Origin: Anas platyrhynchos
Lineage: Eukaryota > Chordata > Aves > Anseriformes > Anatidae
Length of the DNA: 64,000 bases
Assembly: GCF_047663525.1 (NCBI RefSeq)
Contig: NC_092611.1
Coordinates: forward strand, 7,601,001 to 7,665,000
Reading direction: 5' to 3'
Every line of letters starts with the position of its first letter. Position 1 is the first letter of the stretch. The notes below the pieces were generated by a model that searched no databases, was not told the origin of the DNA, and saw only the letters and a program-made list of their open reading frames with translations. Positions 26,201 to 41,200 of the stretch are shown in pieces. Both the position numbers and the translations under genes were made by a program.

Positions 26201-29200
26201 CTTCAGCCCCTGTTCAGCACATCCATGTTTTTCAGTGAGATGCTCAGTTCTGCACCCATAATTGCACATAACGTGGTATGACATCTCACTTATCCACTAC
26301 AAGCACTGCTAATATGATACAGAATGAATGCCTAATGTATTAGCACTCTGTCACTTTTCATATTCTCCTAGTCACTCAATCTCAAACACTCAGCTACAGC
26401 CTAGCTGTAGGGCAGAAAATGAACAGCAGCAGCAGCTCCTCCCCATCATCCCCGTAAGTCTTGGGGAAGATGTGAAATTCTGCAGCACTTCTGGGATGAA
26501 TACAAGGTGCGATCTGTGAGGCTGAGCACAGCAAGACCAACAGCAGGCTGACTCTGGAAGGGTCAGGGTTACAGATACTGTCTACCCAGCTGTTTCTCAC
26601 CACTGCAGCAGTAGCCAGAATTAAGTTACACTTACTGAACCTGTTGGAGGTTAGAAAATACAAGAAATCTGGTTCTCTTAAGCCTTGTCCTTGCACTGGT
26701 TTCAGTATGTAAGTAAATAAAGATTGCATTCTTAATTGTGTTATCAGTATTTATTCAGCTCCTTCCCTACGTCTTTCCCCCCAGTTTGGCACAGCAGCAT
26801 CCCAGCTGCAAGCAGAGCCCTAAGAACAGATTTCTGTTCTGTCCAGTCCCCAGTGCCAGGAGCTGCTGCATCTCTACACATGCACTCAAGTCTTGGAAGA
26901 CCAGATTCACTGTAAATCCTGCTTTCTGAAGCCAAATTGAACAAGTAGGGATTACAGAGCAATGCAAACTCCCCTGTAAATGCTGGAAGAGACACCCTCC
27001 TACTGCATCTTAGGCAGCTGGCATCAGCCAGACAGTTCACAAGATCTCTACATGCTGAGCGTTAGTTTGTGTTGCACTGAATTAGGTCTGATCTTGCATT
27101 TGGTGGGCTATGTATTCAAAAATGATTGTGAGGTTCTTCCTAATAACACTTAAGAACTAAAGGGCAGACTAAATAGTATACTCGTGAGAACTTGCTTTGA
27201 TTTAAAAAGATGAGCATAATTTGGAAAGCATTCTCCCTTCAGAGGGACACATCTCCCAAAGTGCAGCACAACAGCTATTTTAACTGCTGACAGCAACGCT
27301 GCACAGCTGTTACAACTGATTCAGAACTTAAAAGGACTTAAAGCCAGGAAGTAAGGAAGTGTTGCATAACACTAAATGTAAAGCATGACAATGACAAACC
27401 CACGCCTGTATGTTTTTCAATGACTGGGCACAGCTGACCCTAAGACACCAGTGCACTGACAATAGCTGGGGATGCTGAGGTCTGAGAAGGATTCCATTAC
27501 CCATAAGATCACAGCTTATGAGCTGAGGGCCAAGCTCCACATTCCCCAGACTTCTGGATCTATTCCACAAGACAACAGCCTACCAGCCTAAAAAGGACAC
27601 AGCTACACAATAACGTTACATTAATCAAGTCGGTTAAGTGCAGCAACAATGCTGCAACCATGGAACGGTAAGAAAATGAATGGCTTTTCTTCTGTGAAAG
27701 TTTCAGAGCATCTCTGAAATGGAAAAGCCTATTATTGTTTTCAACTACCTATTTATTTACTGTAAACCTACACTTTTTTTTTTTTAAGCTTAACATAAGG
27801 TATCAAAACCCTTGTCTTAAAAGTTCAAAGCATGACTTGAGTTACCATTTACGATGGTAAAGGAATAAGGAGTAAAACAAAGCAGATTCATTTCACTTCC
27901 TCAGAAACAGATGCAGCCTGAGAGTAGTGACTTTTTAAATGCCATTTTAAGTGGCTTTTTCTACCATGCAAGTGGAAGGACTAAAGCAAAGCTTCAGCAC
28001 CTCTTAAGCTAAATACAACCTGTAAATTATTGGGAGGGACAGAGAGGGAGCCTATTCCAGGGTTAAAGAGCTCAGAATCTGTCAGAGCTGAACCACACTG
28101 AACTACTTTCTAGTGGTCATATCACCCAACCAATTGCCTCTGCAAGCTTGGTCAGGAAGCAGATTTTCTCTGCTCACCGCAGGGCTCTCATGCCGGCAGC
28201 TGAAATGCACGTTACATATATTTTGCATGTTTGCAAATACCAAGGGCTCTGCAGCCTAGGGCCATTGCTAGGGGAAACCCTGAATGAGAACATGCAAGCA
28301 TCATGCCTGCCAAATATTCCTGTGACCTTTGCACAAAAGAGTAATCTAGTTCCCCTCTGGCACATGTTCCTCCTCAGAAGGGAGGGATGCCCCAAGTGTG
28401 ACCGGAGAGGCAGAGCTCTCTGTGAGAAGTGGCAGCTGGGCAGCAGTGTCCCGAGCACATGGAAGCCGTAGGAGCTGCTGCACATCGAGCTCTGGTGAGC
28501 AAGCACAATGTTTCCAAGATGCTGAACAGAAAGAGGGGTTTGGAGGGGAGAGGGGGATAAAATGTGATTCAGGCAACAGTTGAACAACTCTGCTAATTGG
28601 ATATGAAAAGGTCAGGTATCTTATCAAGAAACATACTGTAAAGGTCAGGCAAAGTATACAGAAGCCTAGAAGAAATGGGTATGACCAGCTGCAGTTCTAC
28701 CACTGGGACTCTGAACCTCCATCTCAGTGTATATAAGAAGTCTGACCCTCAACCTAAAAGCAAATATTTTCCTTTCTTCTTATGCAGACTGAGGTCCCTA
28801 CCACAACTCGACTAACCCATTTCCTTAAATTCAAGAAGGGTTTCTATCAAGTACAGCTCTGAATATGGTCATAAAACAGGAGATGTTGAAGCAGTACTGT
28901 GCAGATCTGTCTTAAATATCCATGCCTGCTCCTGATCATCTAGAAATATTTGAAGGATGTTGATACAAAAGGTTGCAAAAAGCAATGCTCTGTAGTGCTA
29001 ACTGCACATTTAAACTTCCATTTCTCCAACGCCTTTTAATTCTGGTAATTGTTCTCAGAAGTTAAATGGCATCTTACAAACCTCACGTCCAGCTGAAATG
29101 CAGTTATGTGATTAACACACGTACCATCTTTCAGAGCCACTTTTACAACCATGGTTAAGGGCAGCAAGCAGTGTCTGTAGTGCCTGCCATAATCTCCTGA

Positions 29201-32200
29201 TAAATTATTTTCCTTAAAACTGCTTGAGAACCACAGGATAGTGGAGGCTGTGAGGGACTGAACTTGATCTAGTCCAAGGTCCTGTTCTAAACAGACGCCA
29301 GTCCCTTAATCATCTTTGTGGCCCTTAGGTTGGCTCATTCAAGGATATTTATCTCATACTGGGGAACCCCAAACCGAACCCAGCATACTTATGGTCTCAC
29401 CACTGCTGGGTAGAGGTGAGGGATCACCTCCCATGACCTGATACCAACTCCTCCTAATGCGGCCCAGGATGCTGTTGGCCTTTGCCACAAGGGCACACTG
29501 CTCACACTCACCAGGACCCCCAGCTCTTTCTCTGGAAAGTAGAAAGGATAAGGTAGAGGATATGAGGACTTCAGTGCTGGTGCAGGAATACAGGCATTTC
29601 ATGGAAGCAAGAATCTCAGTGGGTCTAAACAGCCTGAAGAAAAACAATGAAAGTTTTCTGCTGAATGATTTGGAAGACTTGGCAGTGGGGATTTCTCCGG
29701 GAATTCATCTAAGCTTCCTGGACAGACGAGAAAAACTCTACAGAATGACCTCAAGCCCTGCTACAGAATTAAGGGTTCCTGGACAAGCTGCAGCTTCTGT
29801 GCCTCACTTCTGTCCATGCAAATGTATGTGAGAATACCTGCATGCCTCAGGGATGAATATGTAAAAGCTTACAGAAGGAATAACAAGATTACAGAGAAAT
29901 CTGAGTCAGACTCTTCTCAGAGGTACACAAGAAATAGATGAGAGACAACAGACAAGCTGTAAAAAGGGCAATTCCAGTCATATTAGGGCAAAAATTCCAC
30001 AAGAATATGCAAGATTATAGTGTGTGGAATCAGCATCCTTGGATATTTTTAAAACTGGACTGGCTCAAATCCTGGGCAGCCTGATGTAAGCCACCCCTGC
30101 TTTGAGCCAGAGGCTGGATCCAAGGCCTCCAGCCATCCCTCCTGCTTTACACAATCCTGTGCAAAGCTCAAAGTCATATAGCAGGTCAAGGAGGGACCCA
30201 TGAGACTCAAGCAGCACTCCCTAAACCCATAAGCCTTCCTGCTTCACCACAACTTCTAGGTTGCCCCAACTTCCAGTTCCTGAGGGCCACACTTGGGTGT
30301 TAGCTGCCACGACACGCACTGTGTACACAGCTGCTGGAGCAGGGTGGTGGGCTCTCTGCTGATTAAGTCCATTGTAATGTCTGGCAGGCATCTGTCAGCC
30401 ACATTTACAGTAAACTCCAGCTCTCCTAGCATGTGTGGTCTGTGGGGATAGCTGAGCACATGATTTAGTTAATGAATTTAGCTTCTTTTACTGTTGACAG
30501 TATCTGTGAGCAGGTCACAGCTGTCTCCAGTTTCTTTACTCCAGTACCAGCATATTCAGTCCTCTCCACAGGACAGAAACAAGCTGTTCTATCTGATCAG
30601 ATACATCACCTGATATTGCTTCCCAATTGCCTAAACTTGCAAGTAAATGCATACGTATATTTGACATTGAATTCCCTCCAATATTTACTTGTACAACACC
30701 AACATTTATTCGTAAGTGCCAGCAGAATAAGTCATTAACTGACCACAGAAAGTTGCAAAAAAAAGGGCCAAGGCAATTTGCTAAGGTAAAACATTGCTAT
30801 TTGCAAAGTAGTCTGCCTTATGCTGATTTTGGGAGCTGAAACAAGATCCAGGGAGCTCAAACATTCCAGCTGGTGTGCTTTGCCTTTATGCTCTATGAGT
30901 GATACTGAAAACATAAACCCAGGTTTTCAGGAAGGTAACCTCTCCACAGAAACGACCAAGTGTGTTTTCCTGCAAGCTAGAATCTGCTTTTTATATTGTT
31001 GCTCTTCAGTGTTCCAGTGGGTTAAATTTTGTCCTCCAAAAGCCCCCAATACTGTTGAGCCAGAATTGCTACAAGCAGCAAACAGAACACGTGGCTGGCC
31101 ATGGCTATACCTGTGTATTTCTGCTGTTTAGATTTCTCCAGAAAAGTAAGTTTTCTCTAATAGAAGCTGACACACAGCTCTCCCCCTCTATTTAAGAGGG
31201 CATTTTCAGTCAGAAGGAAGACTAGATAAAAGTGCTGGCTGTCTAAACTGAGCACTCTGGTCTTCCTCTGCCTCCCCAAGGTGCTATTCACCTTCATACC
31301 CTCAACCGAGTGCATGCAGAGTTGCAGGTATTCAGCACCTCTGCAAATCAGCCCTCTAATATCTCAGCTGTAACTTCGGTGCTTTACCTTACACATCAAG
31401 AAGCTGTGGTTAACTTAATCCTGTCTACTAGTTCTCAGGGGCTTGGGTATCACCAAGCGAAGAGAAAAAAACATAAAGGAAAGTGCCTACTGAATAGTTT
31501 TACTTATTTACCTTGATTTTAAGCCTAATAAACTTTGTCCAGTGGCATTCAATTAATTAGTGTCATTCTGCATAAGCAAAAACGTCCTTAATGTTACCTT
31601 TCCCCCACTCATGTCCCACAGTAACTTGTGCACATTGTACAACTAAAACAGCCAAACCACTCTCCCATCGATCCTCCCATGCCGAGACCTTGGTGTTCTT
31701 TCACAGCCATTAGTTAAATGAGCTCTGCGGCCCCACAGCGAAGCTCCTAAGTAACATTATTTAGTGTGCAAAGTAAAGAAAGCAGATCCTGAAGGCTCAA
31801 TCCATCCATGACTAACTAGGGACACAGCAGTGCTGACCAAGGTCACAAGGAAACAGCAGCAGAGTTGGGACTGGGTTCTACAATTCACAAGCTCCAAATC
31901 AAACAAAACACGGGAAGTATCTCTCGAATGGCTGCCTGCAGAAGGTTCGGTGCCCCTGGCTTGCTTCAGTTCAACCACATTAACCTGTGGCACAGTATTT
32001 TTGCTTCTTATAAGAAAATGCATTGGATCTCATGCAGGTTACCCGTCAGAGATGGGAAGGGTGATAGAGGCTGTATGCCCACTGTGCTGACTTTCAGAGA
32101 GGAGGCTGGCACCATACACAGCCCACAGTCCACAGAGGGAGGAGAAAAAGCAACTTGTGTCGGCTTATTACTTCTGGTTTCCAAACAGGACAGAAAGTGA

Positions 32201-35200
32201 AGCCAGCACAGCGCTCAGGCTGCAAGGAGGTAGCTGGCTCCTTGCCCAACACATCGGTTCGTTTTTCTGAGGCCCCTTCAGCTCCACACAGCCAAAAAAG
32301 GAAGCTGGAAAATGTCATACCGAAAACAAGAAGGGCTGCATCTCCTTCTCTCTCCCTGCCTGGAGGAAGCATCTCCTCTGGCTAAACTTCAGCCACCCAA
32401 AGGAGAAGCAGGCTGCTGTGCTTTCCACCTGATTCTTGCTTCACAAGAGACTCACAGGCATGATGACCAGTGGCCAGCCATTCCTGCCACTCATCATATT
32501 CCTGGCTGCTGCAAAATCACTTGGCTGTGAAACACAGGTGTCGTGTTATGCCACAGCCCTGCCAGCTCTTCCAAGAACTCCAGGTCCAGAAGAAACACTG
32601 CCCATTTCTTCTTGACATACTGCTGGTGCCACATGAGCGGAGCTGGCAACTGTTTCCTACTGACCCTTGTGCAATTCTTATAACTAAATATTTTCCCTTT
32701 ATTTCTAAATCAGACAAAAAGTCCCCAGTCACATGCAGCAGCCAGGTTTTGCCAGGTTCCAGCCTAGAACTACCCTAAGACAGGGAACAAGGACCCCAAA
32801 ACAACATCAGCTCTGCTGCAGACCTTCCAGTGGTCCACTTAATCCTCAACTTTTTGGTGCTGATTAGGAAGTCGGTCACCAGCACTGTTTGATGGACAAT
32901 CCATCACTCCATCTCACAGGAGGCAGAGTAGGACAGCCACTTTGCCACAAGCTACTGAAAAGGATGATAGGAGAACCAGAGCCTTAAGGCTCTTCCATCC
33001 TAAAAAGGCAGGATCCCCAAACTATCTGCTCTTTGCATCTTCCCAAACATTGAGGAGTCACCACTGTCAGCTGCCTCCCTTTTAACCCCTGTTGGTTAAC
33101 AGCATCCTCCTAACAGCTGGCAGAGCAGGTCACAGCCTGTGCCTTCAGCACACTCAATTCCCACCTCAGCATGGGGGAACTTGTCTTACACCAAGGCAGC
33201 TGTTCACTTTGTTGGCACATTAAAGCCAAGACCCTTAAGGGCTATTTTGATGCGTGGTGCCATGGTAGAAGTATAGGAAAAGCACTTTCATCAGACTTCA
33301 ATACACTGCTCATTTCCTGCAGTCTCACAGAAAAGCTGTCACACCTGAACCAACAGCGTGGCAGTCAGCGGCTGTGATGTTCCCAATAGCATAGCAAAGG
33401 ACTCCTTGCTCCCTGTGCCTCATTTTATGCTCAGTGCATTCAGTGGAGAGAACCCCGTAATGTGGGTTGATTATTTTTACCTTAAGCCTTTGCTGCAAGT
33501 TCCAAGAAAAGCCCTTCTCCCTTACGAACCAGCGACACCTCCCTGCATGAGGTTTCGGGGACAGCGGGGGGAAGGCGGTTATGTAAGGGCTGCAGGAACT
33601 GAGGGGGAGAATGAATGTCAAAACTTGCTAAAACACAAACCCTGGAGCCTTGCGGATTCCGTCTCCAACATCCATCAAACATGATTAATTTTAATGTCAC
33701 AACATTTTAATGTCAATTACTTTTAATGTCACTGCTTCTTATTTACTGGTGCAACCACATTCTAGAGCTGATAAGAGATTTCCCCCAAAGAACTTTTAAG
33801 ATCAAATAAAGAAAAATAAACGCAATAAGCACAAGCAGTAGCCTGGTGCCTCTCTGCTATTGTAAAGCTCTTGATGTGGTGAATCCAACTGCATTTCAAA
33901 GGCCAAGGCATTTGAAGAATAGAGCATATCTGAGGGTTTTCTGTTCAGGGTTAAATTACTACTTAGTAAAAATTTGCTTCTATGCATGTTTTCCAGACTA
34001 CATCAATTTGGCTAAAGATGCCTATTAGATAAGTGGCTTGATATTTGCATTAGGCTAAGCCCCCAGACAATATTTTTAATGTTGCATAAAGTAGACAATA
34101 ACAAAGTCCTAATCCTGGTTCTCTCATAATTTGTGTATAAAAAGACAGCACATAAACTTAGACGGTTGAAGAAACGGAAGAGCCTGATATTCAACATCTC
34201 CAGATTATCCAGTTGCTGGGGAAAAACAGAAGAGCTGAAGATTTTTGTAAGGCATCACATTAAAAATCTATGTAAATTAAAATCCGTTCAACTACTGCAA
34301 ATATAAAAGCCTGCTATTTCATTCAAATTCTTTGCTTTCATTTGCTCTTTGGCAGAGACAGAGACAGCAGATAGCAAATAGGGAAAAGGAACACAGAACA
34401 TGTACAAAAGATGACAACAAAAGAACAGAAACAGTGAAGTATGAACAGGGTGACTCAGCCTGCAGTGTTAGGCAGCTATACCTAAATACGCTATGTGGTA
34501 CCTATAAATAGTACTATATAAGTGCTATATACGTGTTATTTGCTTGTTGCTTGCTATGCTGAAAAGCAATTAAAGCACCCTCCTCTGGATGCAACATGCA
34601 AATAGCTGCTGTATACTTAGAACTCAAGTGTTTTTAAAGACTTGATTGAGCCTGAAGAAAATTTGTGGGTACAGCTGGCAACAGCAAGACCTGTACACAG
34701 ACTTCTGTCTGCGAAGCAATTTTTAAAAACAGTTGGAGATCAAAACCTCAAACTCCACGAGGTGTCTCAAAACAATTAAGGAAGTTTTCCTGTCCTCAGT
34801 CTTAAAACTTACTCCAAAGACAATTCAGGCCTCTAGTCTAATATAAAGCTTATAAGAAAAGGAATTTGCAAAACAAAGGAGCTAATTAAAGAAACTGAGG
34901 AATAGAAGTCAAACACCTGTGTTTTGAAGCATTGTATTAGCTACTGATGTTTGTAGCAACTAGAGATGATAAATTGATTAATCTGAATAAAAAAGCAATA
35001 TTTTTATTTGAAAATGAACAGATAAAACAGCACACAACCAGTTATATTTTGTGCTCAGTTAAATGCAAATGTATATGAACAACTGAACTGAGATGAATAA
35101 GAAGGCATGAAAATACATCATTGTATAAACAAATTGCTTTGTTCGGAAGCAAACTACAGACTGCAGCTATTGTTAGGCCTTTTCCTATACATTATTTTGA

Positions 35201-38200
35201 TCCTCGATAATTGTTTCAGTGTGGTTTTCACTTCTCAGCTACAGAAATTTTATTCCTGACACTTTTGCAATAGAAGTGATCTGGTTTAGTTTCTATCCAA
35301 AATCTGTTTGGAAGAACTGTCTCAGACCACAGGCAGTAGCATTAGAGCAGATTAATTTTTGAGGATCTGCTTGAAAGGAAGTTGGGAAAATTTAGCCAAA
35401 GCTTGACGCAACATTCAAAGCGATACTCTGAGCAAAGACTTTGCAATTAGGATCACCCTAAAGGAAGTGAGAGGAAGAACAAATAGCTTGTAGTAGTTTC
35501 CTAGGACAGTTTTTAAACAGATGTAGGCCACACTAGCAAGACCTGTTGGCCCCACAGCACCTTGACTGGACATAGGTGAGATGAACACATCATTTCTGGG
35601 AGAGGATTGCTGGTCCTGCAGGAGAAGTTACTGCCAACAAGAATAAACCCAAGCCAATAATTTGCATGATTTAAGAGTTCAATACAGACAGGGCTTGTGT
35701 TTGTAAAACAGATCACAGCTACCCTCTTTTCTAGAGCCTAAGAGAACACTGGATCCAGTCATTGATATACATTTATCTATCCACATTTGCACTTGTCATC
35801 TCACTTAATGGTAATGAATTATGCAGCTCTAGAGCTACTACCATTTTATTTCTAAAAGCTTCAGCCATGCATATTTTAAGACAGTGGCAGTTCAATGGGA
35901 CATCTGACATGCTTGTTTCCACTAATACGTCACTGAATTACATCTCAATCCATAATACAACTGTAAGAATGAAATTCAACATTGGTAGGTTTTCAAAGCA
36001 GAATAGATGAGGTGGTTCTGGTAGTGATAGAGAACCCTTGAAAACAGGTATTTAACTCTATTATTAAAAAGAAAGGCCCACTATGAAGCTTGGACTTCTC
36101 ACCCAATGAGAGCAAGGCAAGGACAGGCTTTCGCCCCCATGTGTGCTCCCCCCCAAACTCCTGCTGCTTCCCATGCCTGGAGCAGGGGCTGTCCTGATCT
36201 CAGGCCCCATGCAGAAAGGGGGAGGCTTAGCACGAGCCAGCCCTAGCTGTCAGCTGGTGTTAGGATCCAGGGCTCATTCAGAACTGGGGGTGGGATTTAC
36301 ATAACACGATGAGTTGCTTCGTTCTTCTCCTCTTTTTAGGGGATCAATCACAGCACCGTCTCCTGATCCGTGCAAAGCATCTATTGCATCACCCTTGTGC
36401 CTGAGTTGACCCAGACACATTGCTGCACATATAAAAAAAAAAAAAATTACTATAAAAGGTAATCAGGTAAAACATACAGAGGTGCCAAGAGATGCAAGAC
36501 AGCGCATTCTGACAGAGCTGTGTGTACATCTGACAGCTAGCATAGCCCAGAGTCATCTCCCAGTTTTAAACAATTCACATTCCTTCCTGAAGCTAAATTG
36601 CGCTTGGCTGCATTGTTTCAACAAGCAGAAAGGCAGCCTTGTGCCAGGGGTTTGCTGCAGGAACCTTTACCCTGACCCAGACCAAGCTAAACTCTCCAGG
36701 CACAAGCCCTGAACAAAACAGCACATTGCCTTTGTTTACACACATTAGTTGCCCTGAACCAGGCAGAGAGAAACAGCAGGGTCGTGGTACTGCATGGAGA
36801 CCTGAGCTTTGCAAAGCCACCTGAAGCTCTACAAAACTCCAGAGCTCAAAAGATTCCTCAACAGGATCCCCAGCCTGTTTTTGGTTTTAACTCTTTCAGT
36901 CTGAGAAATTCTCCTGCCCATCTTCTCTACTGCAGCCAGTTCAAATTCACTCAAGTTCAGCAGTTCAGACCTAGAGACTCAGCCAGTGCCCACAGCTTTT
37001 ATATTAGATGTCAGGAAGATTTGTTTCCATGGAAGGATTGGTTAGACGTTGTAACAGGCTGCTCGGAGAAGTGGAGGAGCCACCAATCCTGGAGGTATTT
37101 AAGAGAGGCATGGATGTGGAGCTTAGGGACATTGTTTAGTGGTGACTTGGTAGGGTTAGGTAATGGTTGGATTTGATCTTACGGGTCTTTGCTGACATAA
37201 ATGATCCTATGATTCTATGAATCAGTGTTTTAGATGAACTTTTAGTCATCTGGTCCAGTAATTCCTAGCTCCTTATTTTCATGTTCACTTTCAGGCAGGA
37301 GTCTGACTCACTGGCTGAATCTATGCAAAAAAAGTCAAATAGTTGTACATTAGAGTTACTGTAGAGTTTCCAAAGCATCTGGCAGACAGGGTCTGATGCA
37401 ATTGTGACAGCTCACAGAAGTGAATCCAGGGCACGAATAACTATGGCAAATCTATGGGCCAGATGAAAAAGTGTGGCTAAATGAGTATATTAGCCACTTG
37501 CTGTTACTGAGTGCAGGGTGTCTAATGAACTTCACAAAGCATTATAGAATCATTTAGCTCAGAAAAGACTTAAATGATGATCAAGTGCCCCATTAACACA
37601 AGTGTGCATGGTTACACGGAGACATTTCTCACAGCATGTTTCATCTTCCTCTGACTTCCAAGGGTTTTGAGTTGTACGTTAAGGCCTTTTAAAGGCACAT
37701 CATTATGACTTGTTCCCTACATGCACTGCCCACAAGTCTATCTGCATGTATCTGTAGCACTGGAGGCATACAAATAATGATAAATAATGCCTAGAAATCC
37801 ACTGGACCTCTCTGCAGCTAGTACAGACGGTACCACAGAAAATGCTGATGCTAATTTGTATTTTGGATTAGGGCATTAGCCCTGAGTTTCATGGGGAGCC
37901 TGGTCTCATGTTCTTACATGAGAATAGGGGTAGTTTGTGGGGAAGGGGTCAAGTAGAGCTGTAAGGAGAACAAGATAACAAGGGGCTGGAGCACCTCTCC
38001 TACGAGACAGGCTAGGGGAGTTGGGGTTTGTCAGCGAGAAGAGAAGACTCTGAGGAGACCTTACAACAACCTTCCAGTGCCCAAAGGGGGCTGCAGGAAA
38101 ACTGGATGGGGCTTTGGGCAGAGTGGGCTGGTGGGAGGTGTCCCTGCCCTGAATTATGTCCCAAAGTATACACTCAAGGGTATCATACTTAAGTTTCTGG

Positions 38201-41200
38201 AAGTCCCTACAGTACTGACTAGGAACAATTGGAAACATCTGGCCAGGGAAGAGTCCCTCCTGTTTTTATCCTGTTCCTGTATTCTTCCCCTCAGATCAGC
38301 ACCTAATAATTACTAGAAACAAGATACCAGGCTAAGTGGGTATCCTAACCATTATTGTACCTCTTGTTCTGTAACACATTATATTAGATGTTGACATTCT
38401 GACTGGGACACAGTTATAATGTGTGAATCTTGCACTGATAATTAATGTGCTTTTTTGCTCTTCACTTGCCTTATCTGGACTGACAGGAGATACACACCCC
38501 CTGTCTCCCTGTTTCAAGCCCAGCTTTATCCTCCCAGCCTCAGCTTCCTGTGTTTCTTCATCTCAAGTGGAAAAGCTTTAACAGCTTCTTGACACTGCAA
38601 ATACTTTATTTTTGTTTGCCTAGTAGAGGGAGAAGAAACCAAATGGCCCCATATGGGGGACGACAGCAGTGTATTGGCCCCAGACCACACAAATCTCTGC
38701 ATCTGGCCCTCCTTAACATCTAGAAACGAAACCAGAGCATCTGTGTGCCAGGCAGAGGGTCTCATCTGACAGTCCTGCAGAATAATCACAGCAACACGCA
38801 CCCACTTGCAGGGTCCTGGCTGATCCTCAAGGCTCATTTGGGATGAGTATAGGTAGCAGCTTGATTGGAGCAGCCACAGCAGGTTATCTCAAGTAGGATT
38901 TACGGTCTGGTTTGTCGTGAGGCCAGTTCCCTTGATCTCATGCAACCCCGTAAGTTAACAGCCAGCTGCTTCTGGCATCCTGCAGGATGGAAACTGCTGT
39001 TTGGGGGGATGGTATGAGGGGAGGGGACTTGTCATGGTTTGCTCAGAAATGTTTTATTCAGGCTGTTTATCCTCAAAAGAGCATTTTCCTTTTAGATTAA
39101 AGTATCTGGATTCTGTTTATTCTAAACACAGGAGACAGGACTCAGGCATTTCCTCTTTTAGGAAGTATGGCTGAGCATATTTCCTACAAAATTTATAAAG
39201 AATTGAAGTAAGGACTTCTATGGCTCCTGAAGACTTCAAACTCATCTTCACTAAATGCAATGAAGGAGCCACAGCTCTGTCACAGCACAGTTGCAACGCT
39301 TGAAATACAAATGAAAATAGACAGCAGCTACAAGCCCTTTGAACAGACAGACCAACTAAAACATAATCAAAGTATTTACCAATACTCTGCACTGTTTTGT
39401 CTGAACACCATAAGCCACATCATATAACAGACAAGGCACTTCCCTTTATACAGATGGGGAAACCAAAGCTCCAAGAGGACTCGTAAAGCCACCTGCTGGG
39501 ATTATAGCTGAGATGACAGGCAAAGTAACAAACAGATTTCAACATTATCACTGAAAAGTTCTCATCCCAGTTGATTGCAGAGTCACCACTGCAGCTGGAA
39601 GCAGAGCCACAGATTCCTGCCTCCCCATCTCTTCTATTTAGAGACAACTATCTCTCAAAATGAAGATAGCATCCATTTTTTATGCCATTTTTCATGCATT
39701 AGCCACTGCACTTTGTATGGGAAGTCTCTATCTCCACTTTAAGCACAAGGAAAGTGCCTCGCTCCGTCTTGCAGGAGACAGGAAAGCTGGATAATGAACA
39801 GAGCTCCTCTACCCATAAGGCCAACCCATCTCAGCTTCCATAGCATACCTCTGGACTGATGCAAGTCTCATGTTTAATCTCTCAAAACTGCCTACGACAT
39901 TTTCCCTGGCATCTACCCTCAACATTCATATATTATGCACTACTTTCTTCTGGATTCAAAGTAGAGAATATATGAACGGTGACTGCTATTTAAGATGTCT
40001 GCAGAAATAACATCTATCTGCTACATCAAGCCTTCCCCATCTGCACAGCCTGAACATAACCGATGGTGTGTGTTTATAAAGCATGCATAATCATTACCTG
40101 CTCAATTACTGTTGTTATAATGCATGGTTTAGCAATAAGTGCTACCAATTGCAGGGCTCCACCAGCTCCCTGTATTAGGGGGATTCTTCATGTTTTGTTT
40201 CTAATTCTGCATCATAATCAAGCCCAAATTTTATGCATGTTGGCTCAGGATATTTTCCTTTCCTTTACATTATCAGTCTGCTTGCCACATCCTTGCTGAA
40301 GGGGATTCCTCACTGTAAGTTCTTCTCTTGGTAGGGCAGGATGGCCTCTTTTGGTTGAGGATTATAGGCTCTGACAGTGCCGAGACAGAAAAATACAGCC
40401 CTAGACTGATTTAAAGCAATGAGCAGGGCTGTTCCCCTAAGATCAGTTATATGCAGCTACCTACCATTTTCTCCTCCTGTAACTCAGACCCACTCTGTAC
40501 CTGGCCTTATCCACTGTTAGCAAATCACAGACCCAATGACCATATCCACTCCTTCATGCACTGTATTTAAAAGTGAGTTAGTAATTTTAAATACTAACGA
40601 TGATAGCACACTGCTGCTTCCCCTCCATGGAAACCAAAGCATTTTACAGAGTCATGACAGAAGTGACAGATAGCTGGGGCAGGGACACTAAGGCATAAAG
40701 GAACAATGAGACTTGGACATACAAACTAACAATGTCACAAACCTGGCAATTTGATCATATTGCCAGGCAGACTCATACTGAAATGGTACTAGAGGACCTT
40801 TCAAAAAGAGATTTTCCATGAGCTCAGCTCTGAGCTAATCCAAAGAGAATCATCGGGGGGGGGGGGGGGGGGGGGGAAGATGTTTTATTTCTTCCATTCT
40901 GCTCATAGCTGAGCATCATAAGAGAAGCTTTTTCACCAACAAGGATGGAGAGCCAGTGCCAATTCTTCCTTGAATCATCTCCACCCAGGAAAGAGGAAAT
41001 TCCTCCCCTCCCAAATACTAAAGACATTCCTGGGTCAGTCACTACATCAGGTACTTCCAATGCAGTGATTTTCCGCCCCACTGCCAGAAGCTGGAGATTT
41101 ACAGCAAACACTCCAGACTCCATCAAAGGCTTACAAAGCCCCAAACCACAAGAGAAGATATGCATCTAGAGTTAAAAGAGCTTCAACAAATCCCAGGAAT

